From Streptomyces paradoxus (GTDB lineage Bacteria > Actinomycetota > Actinomycetes > Streptomycetales > Streptomycetaceae), in NCBI RefSeq assembly GCF_014202475.1, contig NZ_JACHGV010000002.1:953102-1017101 (forward strand): a stretch of 64,000 nucleotides of DNA, in the 5' to 3' direction. How positions within the stretch are numbered: position 1 is the stretch's first letter; every line of letters starts with the position of its first letter. The notes under the pieces are model-generated. The model was not told the origin of the DNA. It did not search any database and worked only from the letters and a program-made list of their open reading frames with translations. Below, one piece after another: positions 8,957 through 15,417 of the stretch. A program made the position numbers and the translations under genes.

Positions 8957-10251
8957 CCCGCGGAGCCGAACGCGGTGTTCATCTTCTTCGCGGCGTCCTC
9001 AGAGGCCTGTGCGACGTCCTTCTTGCCGCTGATGACCTCCTGGAACATCGTCGGCAGGACGAGGGAGGAGTCGATCTGGGCCCAGGCGGGCGACGCGGGG
9101 ACGAACTTGGTCCCGGCGGAGAGGGTCCGCACGAAGGGCTTCACGAACGGCTCCTGCCGCGCGACCTGCTGGCGGACGTCCGTGAAGGTCGGCAGGAAGC
9201 CCATCGCCTCGAAGAGTTCGCCCTGCGTCTTCTTGGAGGCGAGCTGCTCCATCAGCTGTACGGCGAGCGTGCGGTGCGAGGTGCTCTTCAGGACGCCGAT
9301 GTTGTTGCCGCCCGCGAAGGCTGGTGCGATCGAGCCGGACTTGACTCCGGGCAGCGGGACGACGGCGTACTTGCCCTTGACCTTCCCGGCCTCGACGGCG
9401 GTGTGGCTGAAGTCGCCGCCGATGGCCATGCCGGCCTTGCCCGCGGCGAACGCGGAGACCGTGTCGTTGCCGCCCATGCCCGCGCACTTGGCGGCCGGGC
9501 AGTTGTCGTCGCCGAACAGGGACGTGTACGCCTTGATGCCCTTGCGGGCCTGAGGGCTGTCGATGCCGGACGCGTACGAGCCGCCCTTGCCGCTCGCGAT
9601 CTCACCGCCGTTGGCCCACACGAACGGCATCGCGCCGTAGGTGTAGGCACCGCCGACCACCAGCCCGTACAGCTCGGGCTTCGCGGCGCGTATCGCGCGG
9701 GCGGTGGAGGCGAGTTCGTCCATCGTCTCCGGGACGGACAGGCCGAGCTCCCTGAACACGTCCGTGCGGTAGTACAGGGCGCGGACACCGACGTAGAAGG
9801 GGGCGCCGTAGAGCTTGCCGTCCACCGTCACCGACTGCCTGGCCGTCGGGTCGGTGTCCTTCGCCTCGCTCCAGTCGCCGAACTCCTCCGTGACGTCCAG
9901 GAGTCCGCCGTCCTTCACATAGCCGGCCGTGTCGGTGTTGCCGTACTCCATCACGTCGGGCGCGGAGGCGGGGTCGTTGAAGGCGGCCTTGACGCGCTGG
10001 GCGCGGGTGTCGATCGGGATGTACTCGACCTCGACCTTCGTGCCCTTGTGGGCCTTCTCGAAGCCGGCGACGACGGAGTCGACGACCTTCTGCTTGGGTG
10101 CGTTGCCGACCTCCTGGAAGAGCCACACGCGCAGCGTGCCGGTCTTCTCGTCCTTGTCGGGGGAGGAGTTCGAGGAGGTCTGGGGCGCGCACCCGGTGGC
10201 CACGAGAGCGGCGAGCGCGGTGAGCCCGGCAAAACGGACGGACAGCTTCAT
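8953..10251 (-). CDS. Sugar-binding lipoprotein of ABC importer
   Basis: Extracellular solute-binding protein (family 1) that delivers sugar to the two permeases encoded next. 432 residues from the ATG at 10251, which has GGAGGA 7 nt upstream. The signal peptide ends in a lipobox with lipid-accepting C21 (LVATGC). The mature part has the two-lobed family fold, with VRVWLF-like first strand and the VEVEYIPIDTR hinge element. It heads the operon of binding protein, two permeases and hexosaminidase, and a DasR-like operator lies about 96-111 bp upstream of the start. An amino-sugar oligomer substrate is inferred, not shown. Confidence 0.92.
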   Translation of the reverse strand: MKLSVRFAGLTALAALVATGCAPQTSSNSSPDKDEKTGTLRVWLFQEVGNAPKQKVVDSVVAGFEKAHKGTKVEVEYIPIDTRAQRVKAAFNDPASAPDVMEYGNTDTAGYVKDGGLLDVTEEFGDWSEAKDTDPTARQSVTVDGKLYGAPFYVGVRALYYRTDVFRELGLSVPETMDELASTARAIRAAKPELYGLVVGGAYTYGAMPFVWANGGEIASGKGGSYASGIDSPQARKGIKAYTSLFGDDNCPAAKCAGMGGNDTVSAFAAGKAGMAIGGDFSHTAVEAGKVKGKYAVVPLPGVKSGSIAPAFAGGNNIGVLKSTSHRTLAVQLMEQLASKKTQGELFEAMGFLPTFTDVRQQVARQEPFVKPFVRTLSAGTKFVPASPAWAQIDSSLVLPTMFQEVISGKKDVAQASEDAAKKMNTAFGSAG

Positions 10252-10271
10252 GGAGTGCTCCTCCGAAGGTG

Positions 10272-10281
10272 TGTTGCAACA
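10272..10281. promoter_or_regulatory. 10-bp palindrome in the sugar-operon leader
   Basis: TGTTGCAACA is a perfect palindrome about 20 bp upstream of the lipoprotein start codon. A nearby TGTGCACA palindrome at 10301-10308 and CAACAC at 10307 form further inverted elements with it. It could be a second operator in the same promoter region. Short palindromes also occur by chance, so confidence is low. Confidence 0.25.
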
Positions 10282-10346
10282 TGCGCAATGAAGGTTTCGC
10301 TGTGCACAACACATCGGAGGCTAGGGACTGCATGAACACGCCCACA

Positions 10347-10362
10347 AGAGGTCTCAACCACT
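10347..10362 (-). promoter_or_regulatory. Putative DasR-responsive element (dre)
   Basis: On the minus strand the 16 bases AGTGGTTGAGACCTCT match the dre consensus AGTGGTCTAGACCACT at 13 positions, with both half-sites present. It lies about 96-111 bp upstream of the binding lipoprotein, which heads an operon containing a hexosaminidase. DasR is the GntR-family repressor of GlcNAc and chitin metabolism, released by amino-sugar phosphates. Position and gene content both fit. Confidence 0.6.
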
Positions 10363-10408
10363 CTGTGACCGGCAGACGCACCCCGTGCAACGCCCGGACA
10401 GCACAAAA

Positions 10409-10441
10409 GCCCCCAGGGCGCGCAAAACGCGCCCTGGGGGC
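10409..10441 (-). terminator. Intrinsic terminator of the DUF3039 gene
   Basis: Perfect 14-bp stem (10409-10422 with 10428-10441), five-base loop, followed on the minus strand by TTTT. It begins about 20 nt beyond the DUF3039 stop, a textbook rho-independent terminator. It also insulates the divergent sugar operon promoter. Confidence 0.88.
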
Positions 10442-10462
10442 CTCACGCCCCGCGGGTCGGGC

Positions 10463-10744
10463 CTACTTGCCGCCCTTGCCCTTGTCGTCGTCGCCGGAGC
10501 TCATGGACTCGTAGATCTCCTTGCACATGGGACACACGGGGTACTTCTTCGGGTCGCGGCCCGGCACCCAGACCTTCCCGCACAGCGCCACGACGGGGGT
10601 GCCGTCGAGGGCGCTCGCCATGATCTTGTCCTTCTGGACGTAATGGGCGAAGCGCTCGTGGTCACCGTCACCGTGGGAGGTCTGCGGCGTCGGCTCAACG
10701 AGGGTCCCCGTACCAGTCCCGCGCTCGGGCTCGAGAGTGCTCAT
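10463..10744 (-). CDS. DUF3039 small zinc-ribbon-like protein
   Basis: 93-residue actinobacterial protein of unknown function. A conserved core includes HERFAHYVQKDKIM (about 29-42) and VVALCGKVWVPGRDPKKYPVCPMC, where C55, C71 and C74 plus H29/H34 could bind zinc. The C-terminus is a charged GDDDKGKGGK tail. No ribosome-binding site precedes the ATG at 10744; instead TACCCT ends 7 nt upstream, the geometry of a leaderless transcript starting at the A of ATG. It is followed by a strong terminator, so it is probably monocistronic or shares weak read-through with the YqgE gene 29 bp upstream. Confidence 0.85.
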   Translation of the reverse strand: MSTLEPERGTGTGTLVEPTPQTSHGDGDHERFAHYVQKDKIMASALDGTPVVALCGKVWVPGRDPKKYPVCPMCKEIYESMSSGDDDKGKGGK

Positions 10745-10751
10745 AGGGCCA

Positions 10752-10757
10752 AGGGTA
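10752..10757 (-). promoter_or_regulatory. -10 element for a probable leaderless mRNA (DUF3039)
   Basis: TACCCT (TANNNT consensus) on the minus strand, with 7 nt to the ATG at 10744 and no Shine-Dalgarno in between. Transcription would start at or next to the start codon. No clear -35 is visible. Confidence 0.45.
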
Positions 10758-10773
10758 CTGAAGCTCACACGCA

Positions 10774-11346
10774 TCAGTTGAGCGAAGGGTCGTCCGGGTA
10801 CGTCGCGACCATCGCCAGCTCGCTGCGCTGGCGGCGCAGCACCTCGCGCCAGAGCCGCTCGGGAGACGGGGACGAGACGTCGCCCGGCTCCGACTCGACG
10901 ACGTACCACGCGCCGTCCACCAGCTCGTCCTCCAGCTGGCCCGGGCCCCAGCCGGCGTACCCGGCGAAGATGCGCAGGGAGCCGAGGGCCGAGGCCAGCA
11001 GCTCCGGCGGGGCCTCCAGGTCGACCAGGCCGATCGCGCCGTGCACCCGGCGCCAGCCCAGCGGAGTGGCCTCGCCGGACGCGCCGCCGGGAACGACCGC
11101 GACCCCGAGGGCCGAGTCCAGCGACACCGGGCCGCCCTGGAACACCACACCCGGTTCCACGGCGAGGTCCCCCCAGCCCTCCAGGATGTCGCCGACGTCC
11201 ACCGGAGTGGGGCGGTTCAGGACGACACCGAGGGAGCCCTCCTCGTCGTGGTCGAGGAGCAGCACCACCGCACGGTCGAAGTTGGGGTCCGCCAGGGCGG
11301 GGGTGGCCACGAGCAACCGCCCTGTGAGCGAGGACACCTCGGTCAT
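10774..11346 (-). CDS. YqgE/AlgH family (UPF0301) protein
   Basis: 190-residue member of the UPF0301/DUF179 family, a conserved cytosolic protein of unclear role (AlgH affects alginate regulation in Pseudomonas). Family motifs are present: GRLLVATPAL at the N-terminus, FDRAVVLLLDHDEEGSLGVVLNRPT, VFQGGPV and the FAGYAGWGPGQLEDEL segment. I chose the ATG at 11346 because the protein then starts where the family does; an upstream in-frame ATG would add 14 residues. No good ribosome-binding site is seen at either. It is divergent from murA. Confidence 0.9.
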   Translation of the reverse strand: MTEVSSLTGRLLVATPALADPNFDRAVVLLLDHDEEGSLGVVLNRPTPVDVGDILEGWGDLAVEPGVVFQGGPVSLDSALGVAVVPGGASGEATPLGWRRVHGAIGLVDLEAPPELLASALGSLRIFAGYAGWGPGQLEDELVDGAWYVVESEPGDVSSPSPERLWREVLRRQRSELAMVATYPDDPSLN

Positions 11347-11598
11347 GGCAGAAATGATCCCGCATTCTCCCTTCGCGTGGGGAGGCAATGCGGCACAGGG
11401 AGGGAACGCAGCTCAGGGCGCACTGATGCGTCCCACGCGCACGAAACCGGCCGTGACCCCACGTGCCCGGCCCGGAACGGTTCGTGTTGTGACAGAGCTA
11501 TGACGTGGCTGGGTCTTACTCAGGCTTACAGAAGGGGGGTGGTGGGCGATTACCCTTTCCCTCCTGGCCCCTGCCCGACTCCACGGAACGCGAGATTC

Positions 11599-12939
11599 AT
11601 GACCGTCAACGACGATGTCCTGCTTGTCCACGGCGGAACCCCGCTGGAGGGCGAGATCCGTGTCCGCGGTGCGAAGAACCTCGTACCGAAGGCCATGGTC
11701 GCAGCGCTGCTGGGCAGCGCTCCGAGCCGGCTGCGCAATGTTCCGGACATCCGCGACGTTCGGGTCGTACGGGGTCTGCTGCAGCTGCACGGTGTGACGG
11801 TCCGTCCGGGTGACGAACCCGGCGAACTGGTGATGGACCCGACGCGCGTGGAGAGCGCCAACGTCGCTGACATCGATGCCCACGCCGGTTCCAGCCGTAT
11901 CCCGATCCTGTTCTGCGGCCCGCTGCTGCATCGCCTCGGCCACGCGTTCATCCCCGGGCTCGGCGGCTGCGACATAGGCGGCCGGCCCATCGACTTCCAC
12001 TTCGACGTGCTGCGCCAGTTCGGCGCGCGCATCGAGAAGCGGGACGACGGCCAGTACCTGGAGGCGCCGCAGCGGCTGCGCGGCACGAAGATCCGGCTGC
12101 CGTACCCGTCCGTCGGCGCGACCGAGCAGGTGCTGCTGACGGCCGTCCTCGCGGAGGGCGTCACGGAGCTGTCCAACGCGGCCGTCGAGCCGGAGATCGA
12201 GGACCTCATCTGCGTGCTGCAGAAGATGGGCGCGATCATCGCGATGGACACCGACCGGACGATCCGCATCACCGGTGTCGACAAACTCGGCGGCTACACC
12301 CACCACGCCCTGTCGGACCGGCTGGAGGCCGCGTCCTGGGCGTCGGCGGCGCTGGCGACCGAGGGCAACATCTACGTCCGCGGCGCGCAGCAGCGCTCGA
12401 TGATGACGTTCCTGAACACCTACCGGAAGGTGGGCGGGGCCTTCGAGATCGACGACGAGGGCATCCGCTTCTGGCACCCGGGCGGACAGCTGAAGTCCAT
12501 CGCCCTGGAGACGGACGTCCACCCCGGCTTCCAGACCGACTGGCAGCAGCCGCTGGTGGTGGCCCTGACGCAGGCCACGGGCCTGTCCATCGTCCACGAG
12601 ACGGTCTACGAGTCCCGCCTCGGCTTCACGTCCGCGCTGAACCAGATGGGCGCGCACATACAGCTGTACCGCGAGTGCCTGGGCGGCTCCGACTGCCGCT
12701 TCGGCCAGCGCAACTTCCTCCACTCCGCGGTCGTCTCGGGCCCCACCAGGCTCCAGGGCGCGGATCTGGTCATCCCCGACCTGCGTGGCGGCTTCTCGTA
12801 CCTCATCGCGGCGCTGGCGGCCCAGGGCACGTCCCGGGTCCACGGCATCGGCCTCATCAACCGCGGCTACGAGAACTTCATGGAGAAGCTCGTGGAGCTG
12901 GGCGCGAAGGTGGAGCTGCCGGGCAAGGCGCTCGGGTAG
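11599..12939 (+). CDS. murA: UDP-N-acetylglucosamine 1-carboxyvinyltransferase
   Basis: First committed step of peptidoglycan synthesis: transfers enolpyruvyl from PEP to UDP-GlcNAc in the cytosol. 446 residues, full length for MurA. The RVRGAKNLVPKAM motif (about 22-33) contains the conserved Lys-Asn pair, and C124 in the GLGGCDIGGRP loop corresponds to the catalytic Cys that fosfomycin alkylates (C115 in E. coli), so no Asp substitution for resistance is present. The sequence is of the actinobacterial type with a slightly long C-terminus. It stands alone on the plus strand between the divergent yqgE-like gene and the convergent HU gene, with a 17-bp hairpin after the stop. Confidence 0.95.
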   Translation: MTVNDDVLLVHGGTPLEGEIRVRGAKNLVPKAMVAALLGSAPSRLRNVPDIRDVRVVRGLLQLHGVTVRPGDEPGELVMDPTRVESANVADIDAHAGSSRIPILFCGPLLHRLGHAFIPGLGGCDIGGRPIDFHFDVLRQFGARIEKRDDGQYLEAPQRLRGTKIRLPYPSVGATEQVLLTAVLAEGVTELSNAAVEPEIEDLICVLQKMGAIIAMDTDRTIRITGVDKLGGYTHHALSDRLEAASWASAALATEGNIYVRGAQQRSMMTFLNTYRKVGGAFEIDDEGIRFWHPGGQLKSIALETDVHPGFQTDWQQPLVVALTQATGLSIVHETVYESRLGFTSALNQMGAHIQLYRECLGGSDCRFGQRNFLHSAVVSGPTRLQGADLVIPDLRGGFSYLIAALAAQGTSRVHGIGLINRGYENFMEKLVELGAKVELPGKALG

Positions 12940-12954
12940 CTCGCGTCAAGACGC

Positions 12955-12993
12955 CAAAGGGGCGGCCACCCGGTTCGGGTGGCCGCCCCTTTG
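12955..12993. terminator. Bidirectional terminator between murA and hupA
   Basis: Perfect 17-bp stem (12955-12971 with 12977-12993) with a 5-base loop, flanked by AAA and TTT inside the arms. It lies 16 nt after the murA stop and 48 nt beyond the stop of the convergent HU gene, so it can serve both. Confidence 0.9.
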
Positions 12994-13040
12994 ATGTCAC
13001 TCACTGTGGTTCGCACACCGCCGGCGTGCGAACGGCAGGG

Positions 13041-13322
13041 TTACTTGCCCTTGGCCGCTTCCTTGAGCTTCGAGCCCGCGGAGACCTTCACGCTGTAGCC
13101 GGCGGGGATCTGGATGGGCTCGCCGGTCTGCGGGTTGCGGGCGGTGCGAGCGGCACGGTGGGTGCGCTCGAAGGTCAGGAAGCCGGGGATGGTGACCTTC
13201 TCGTCGCCCTTGGAGACGATGTCGCCGACGACGTCGGCGAAAGCGGCCAGCACGGCGTCGGCGTCCTTGCGAGTCACCTCGGCGCGGTCGGCCAGCGCGG
13301 CCACCAGCTCACTGCGGTTCAT
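13041..13322 (-). CDS. hupA: Nucleoid-associated HU protein
   Basis: 93-residue DNA-bending protein of the HU/IHF family, dimeric in the nucleoid. The DNA-binding arm with TFERTHRAARTARNPQTGE (about 50-68) includes the intercalating Pro (NPQTG). It lacks the Lys/Ala-rich C-terminal tail of the sporulation HupS paralogue, so it is the vegetative HupA type. ATG at 13322 with GGGAG 9 nt upstream. High expression is expected, and it is monocistronic by context. Confidence 0.95.
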   Translation of the reverse strand: MNRSELVAALADRAEVTRKDADAVLAAFADVVGDIVSKGDEKVTIPGFLTFERTHRAARTARNPQTGEPIQIPAGYSVKVSAGSKLKEAAKGK

Positions 13323-13652
13323 GTTGTTACTCCCGTGTTCATCTTGCCGTTGAGGCGTCAGATCGAAGCCGATGCTGCCAGGGTCCTCGATGAGTCCCCG
13401 GACCCGGGTCCGTCGTCAGACCCTCGCGCCCAGGGACGCATCCTGCCCCTACCTGCGGCGGGAAAGCCAATCCGGCACCCGCAGGAGTCGTGAGAACACC
13501 CTTGGGGAGTCACACGAAAAGAGGGCCTGAGCCTTTCGCCACGATAGCTGCGCTGCTGACAGGGTTCTTGCGACGCGCCGGGTTCCGGGCCGCCGTGGGG
13601 TTACTCACAGTCCCGGGGCCGGGCCCCGTGGGGGCCCGGTCCGGCCTCGGCC
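13323..13652. other. Intergenic region: hupA leader and malic enzyme terminator
   Basis: 330 bp without a convincing gene. It holds the promoter region of the minus-strand HU gene and the 3' end of the malic enzyme unit. Short frames on the plus strand here have Arg/Gly/Pro-only compositions typical of antisense GC-rich DNA. A TTGGCT/CAGGAT pair about 120 bp upstream of hupA has 19-nt spacing and is only a weak promoter candidate. Confidence 0.5.
13619..13639 (-). terminator. GC hairpin after malic enzyme
   Basis: Perfect 9-bp CCGGGCCCC/GGGGCCCGG stem with a 3-nt loop, 13 nt downstream of the malic enzyme stop. All-GC stem, no U-tract. Confidence 0.55.
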
Positions 13653-15086
13653 TCAGACTCCGGACGGGCTGCCGGCCATCGCGCCGACCGCCTTGGCGGC
13701 CTCCCGGACGGCGCCGGCGACGGCGCCCGCGACCTTGTCGTTGAAGACGCTCGGGATGATGTAGTTCGGGTTCAGCTCGTCCTCGGTCACCACGTCGGCC
13801 AGGGCCTTCGCGGCGGCCAGCATCATCTCGGTGTTGACCGTCCGCGACTGCGCGTCCAGCAGACCGCGGAAGACACCCGGGAAGACCAGCACGTTGTTGA
13901 TCTGGTTAGGGAAGTCCGAACGGCCGGTGGCGACAACGGCCGCGGTCTGGCGGGCGATTGCCGGGTCGACCTCGGGGTCCGGGTTCGCGAGCGCGAACAC
14001 GATCGCGTCGTCGGCCATGGCGGCCACGTCGTCGCCGTCGAGGACGTTCGGGGCCGAGACGCCGATGAAGACGTCGGCGCCGCGCACGGCCTCCTTGAGG
14101 GTGCCCGTGAGGCCCTCGGGGTTGGTGTTGTCGGCGATCCAGCGCAGCGCCGAGTCCGGGGCGGCGTCCACGAGGTCCTCGCGGCCGGCGTGCACGACGC
14201 CGTGGATGTCGGCGACGACGGCGTTCTTGACGCCCGCGGCGAGCAGCAGTTTGAGGATGGCCGTACCGGCGGCGCCGGCGCCGGACATGACGACGCGGAT
14301 GTTCTCCATGGCCTTGGCCGCGACGCGCAGGGCGTTGGTGAGCGCGGCGAGGACGACGATCGCGGTGCCGTGCTGGTCGTCGTGGAAGACGGGGATGTCC
14401 AGGGCCTCGCGCAGCCGGGCCTCGATCTCGAAGCAGCGCGGGGCGGAGATGTCCTCCAGGTTGATGCCCGCGAAGCCCGGGGCGATCGCCTTGACGATCT
14501 CGACGATCGCGTCGGTGTCCTGGGTGTCGAGGCAGATCGGCCAGGCGTCGATGCCGGCGAACCGCTTGAAGAGGGCCGCCTTGCCCTCCATGACGGGCAG
14601 CGCGGCCTTCGGGCCGATGTTGCCCAGGCCCAGCACGGCGGAGCCGTCCGTCACGACCGCAACGGAGTTGCGCTTGATGGTGAGGCGACGGGCGTCCTCG
14701 GGGTTCTCGGCGATGGCCATGCAGACGCGGGCCACGCCCGGCGTGTAGACCATGGACAGGTCGTCACGGTTGCGGATGGGGTGCTTGGACGCCATCTCGA
14801 TCTTGCCGCCGAGGTGCATGAGGAAGGTCCGGTCCGAGACCTTGCCCAGGGTGACTCCCTCGATGCCGCGGAGTTCCTCCACGATCTCGTCCGCGTGCGC
14901 GGTCGACGTGGCCGCGATGGTGACGTCGATACGGAGCTTCTCGTGACCGGATGCGGTGACGTCGAGGCCGGTCACCGAGCCTCCGGAGGACTCCACGGCG
15001 GTGGTGAGCTGCGAGACGGCGGTTCCGCTCGCGGGCACCTCCAGCCGGACCGTCATCGAGTAGGAGACGCTGGGCGCCGTTGCCAT
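13653..15086 (-). CDS. Malic enzyme (malate oxidoreductase, decarboxylating) with N-terminal ACT domain
   Basis: Oxidatively decarboxylates malate to pyruvate, linking the TCA cycle to pyruvate and acetyl-CoA supply. 477 residues: an ACT-type regulatory domain (about 1-85), then the malic N-terminal domain with SMVYTPGVARV (the Tyr catalytic motif) and the NAD(P)-binding malic_M domain with GAGAAGTAILKLL (Rossmann GxGxxG). HDDQHGTAIV is the divalent-metal and substrate motif. The ATG at 15086 is preceded by GAGGAAG. From memory the syntenic S. coelicolor enzyme is NAD-dependent; the cofactor cannot be read here with certainty. It is monocistronic by context. Confidence 0.93.
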   Translation of the reverse strand: MATAPSVSYSMTVRLEVPASGTAVSQLTTAVESSGGSVTGLDVTASGHEKLRIDVTIAATSTAHADEIVEELRGIEGVTLGKVSDRTFLMHLGGKIEMASKHPIRNRDDLSMVYTPGVARVCMAIAENPEDARRLTIKRNSVAVVTDGSAVLGLGNIGPKAALPVMEGKAALFKRFAGIDAWPICLDTQDTDAIVEIVKAIAPGFAGINLEDISAPRCFEIEARLREALDIPVFHDDQHGTAIVVLAALTNALRVAAKAMENIRVVMSGAGAAGTAILKLLLAAGVKNAVVADIHGVVHAGREDLVDAAPDSALRWIADNTNPEGLTGTLKEAVRGADVFIGVSAPNVLDGDDVAAMADDAIVFALANPDPEVDPAIARQTAAVVATGRSDFPNQINNVLVFPGVFRGLLDAQSRTVNTEMMLAAAKALADVVTEDELNPNYIIPSVFNDKVAGAVAGAVREAAKAVGAMAGSPSGV

Positions 15087-15417
15087 GGCCGACTTCCTCT
15101 GCTTTCACCTGACGCTGAGTTGTGCCGTCCGATCGTCGCACCTACCGCTGAGTAGCAGGTAGCCGCCCTCGATTGCGAACGTTTTGTTCGCGGAATGCGC
15201 CGGCAAAAAGAGACCCACGTCACGTGGACGTGGGTCTCTTCGCAGTTGAGTGGCACCGACCCGCCATGCTCGCCTCGCGGCAAGTGGTCGCTCGTAGCGA
15301 CGAAGGTTGGGCCCGGGGGCTTGGATCGAGCCGGTGCCACATCCAGGCTAACAAACAGATCCCGTAAGGCCATTCCCGTACCGGGAGTTCATTTCGCCGG
15401 CAAGTGGGTAACCCGGC
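15087..15417. other. Intergenic region between malic enzyme and helicase genes
   Basis: 331 bp with no convincing gene. It contains the malic enzyme promoter region and a strong hairpin terminator (15208-15240). A short CTACC/GGTAG inverted repeat at 15142-15162, just upstream of the malic enzyme start, may be regulatory. Nothing else stands out. Confidence 0.5.
15208..15240 (-). terminator. Intrinsic terminator downstream of the HelD-type helicase
   Basis: Perfect 14-bp stem (15208-15221 with 15227-15240), 5-nt loop, followed on the minus strand by TTTTT. It lies about 180 nt beyond the helicase stop, so the helicase mRNA should carry a longer 3' untranslated region. Confidence 0.85.

Noticed and set aside
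13490..13744. Plus-strand frame in the hupA-malic enzyme gap
   Set aside because: Arg/Pro/Gly-only composition, overlaps the malic enzyme 3' end and its hairpin.
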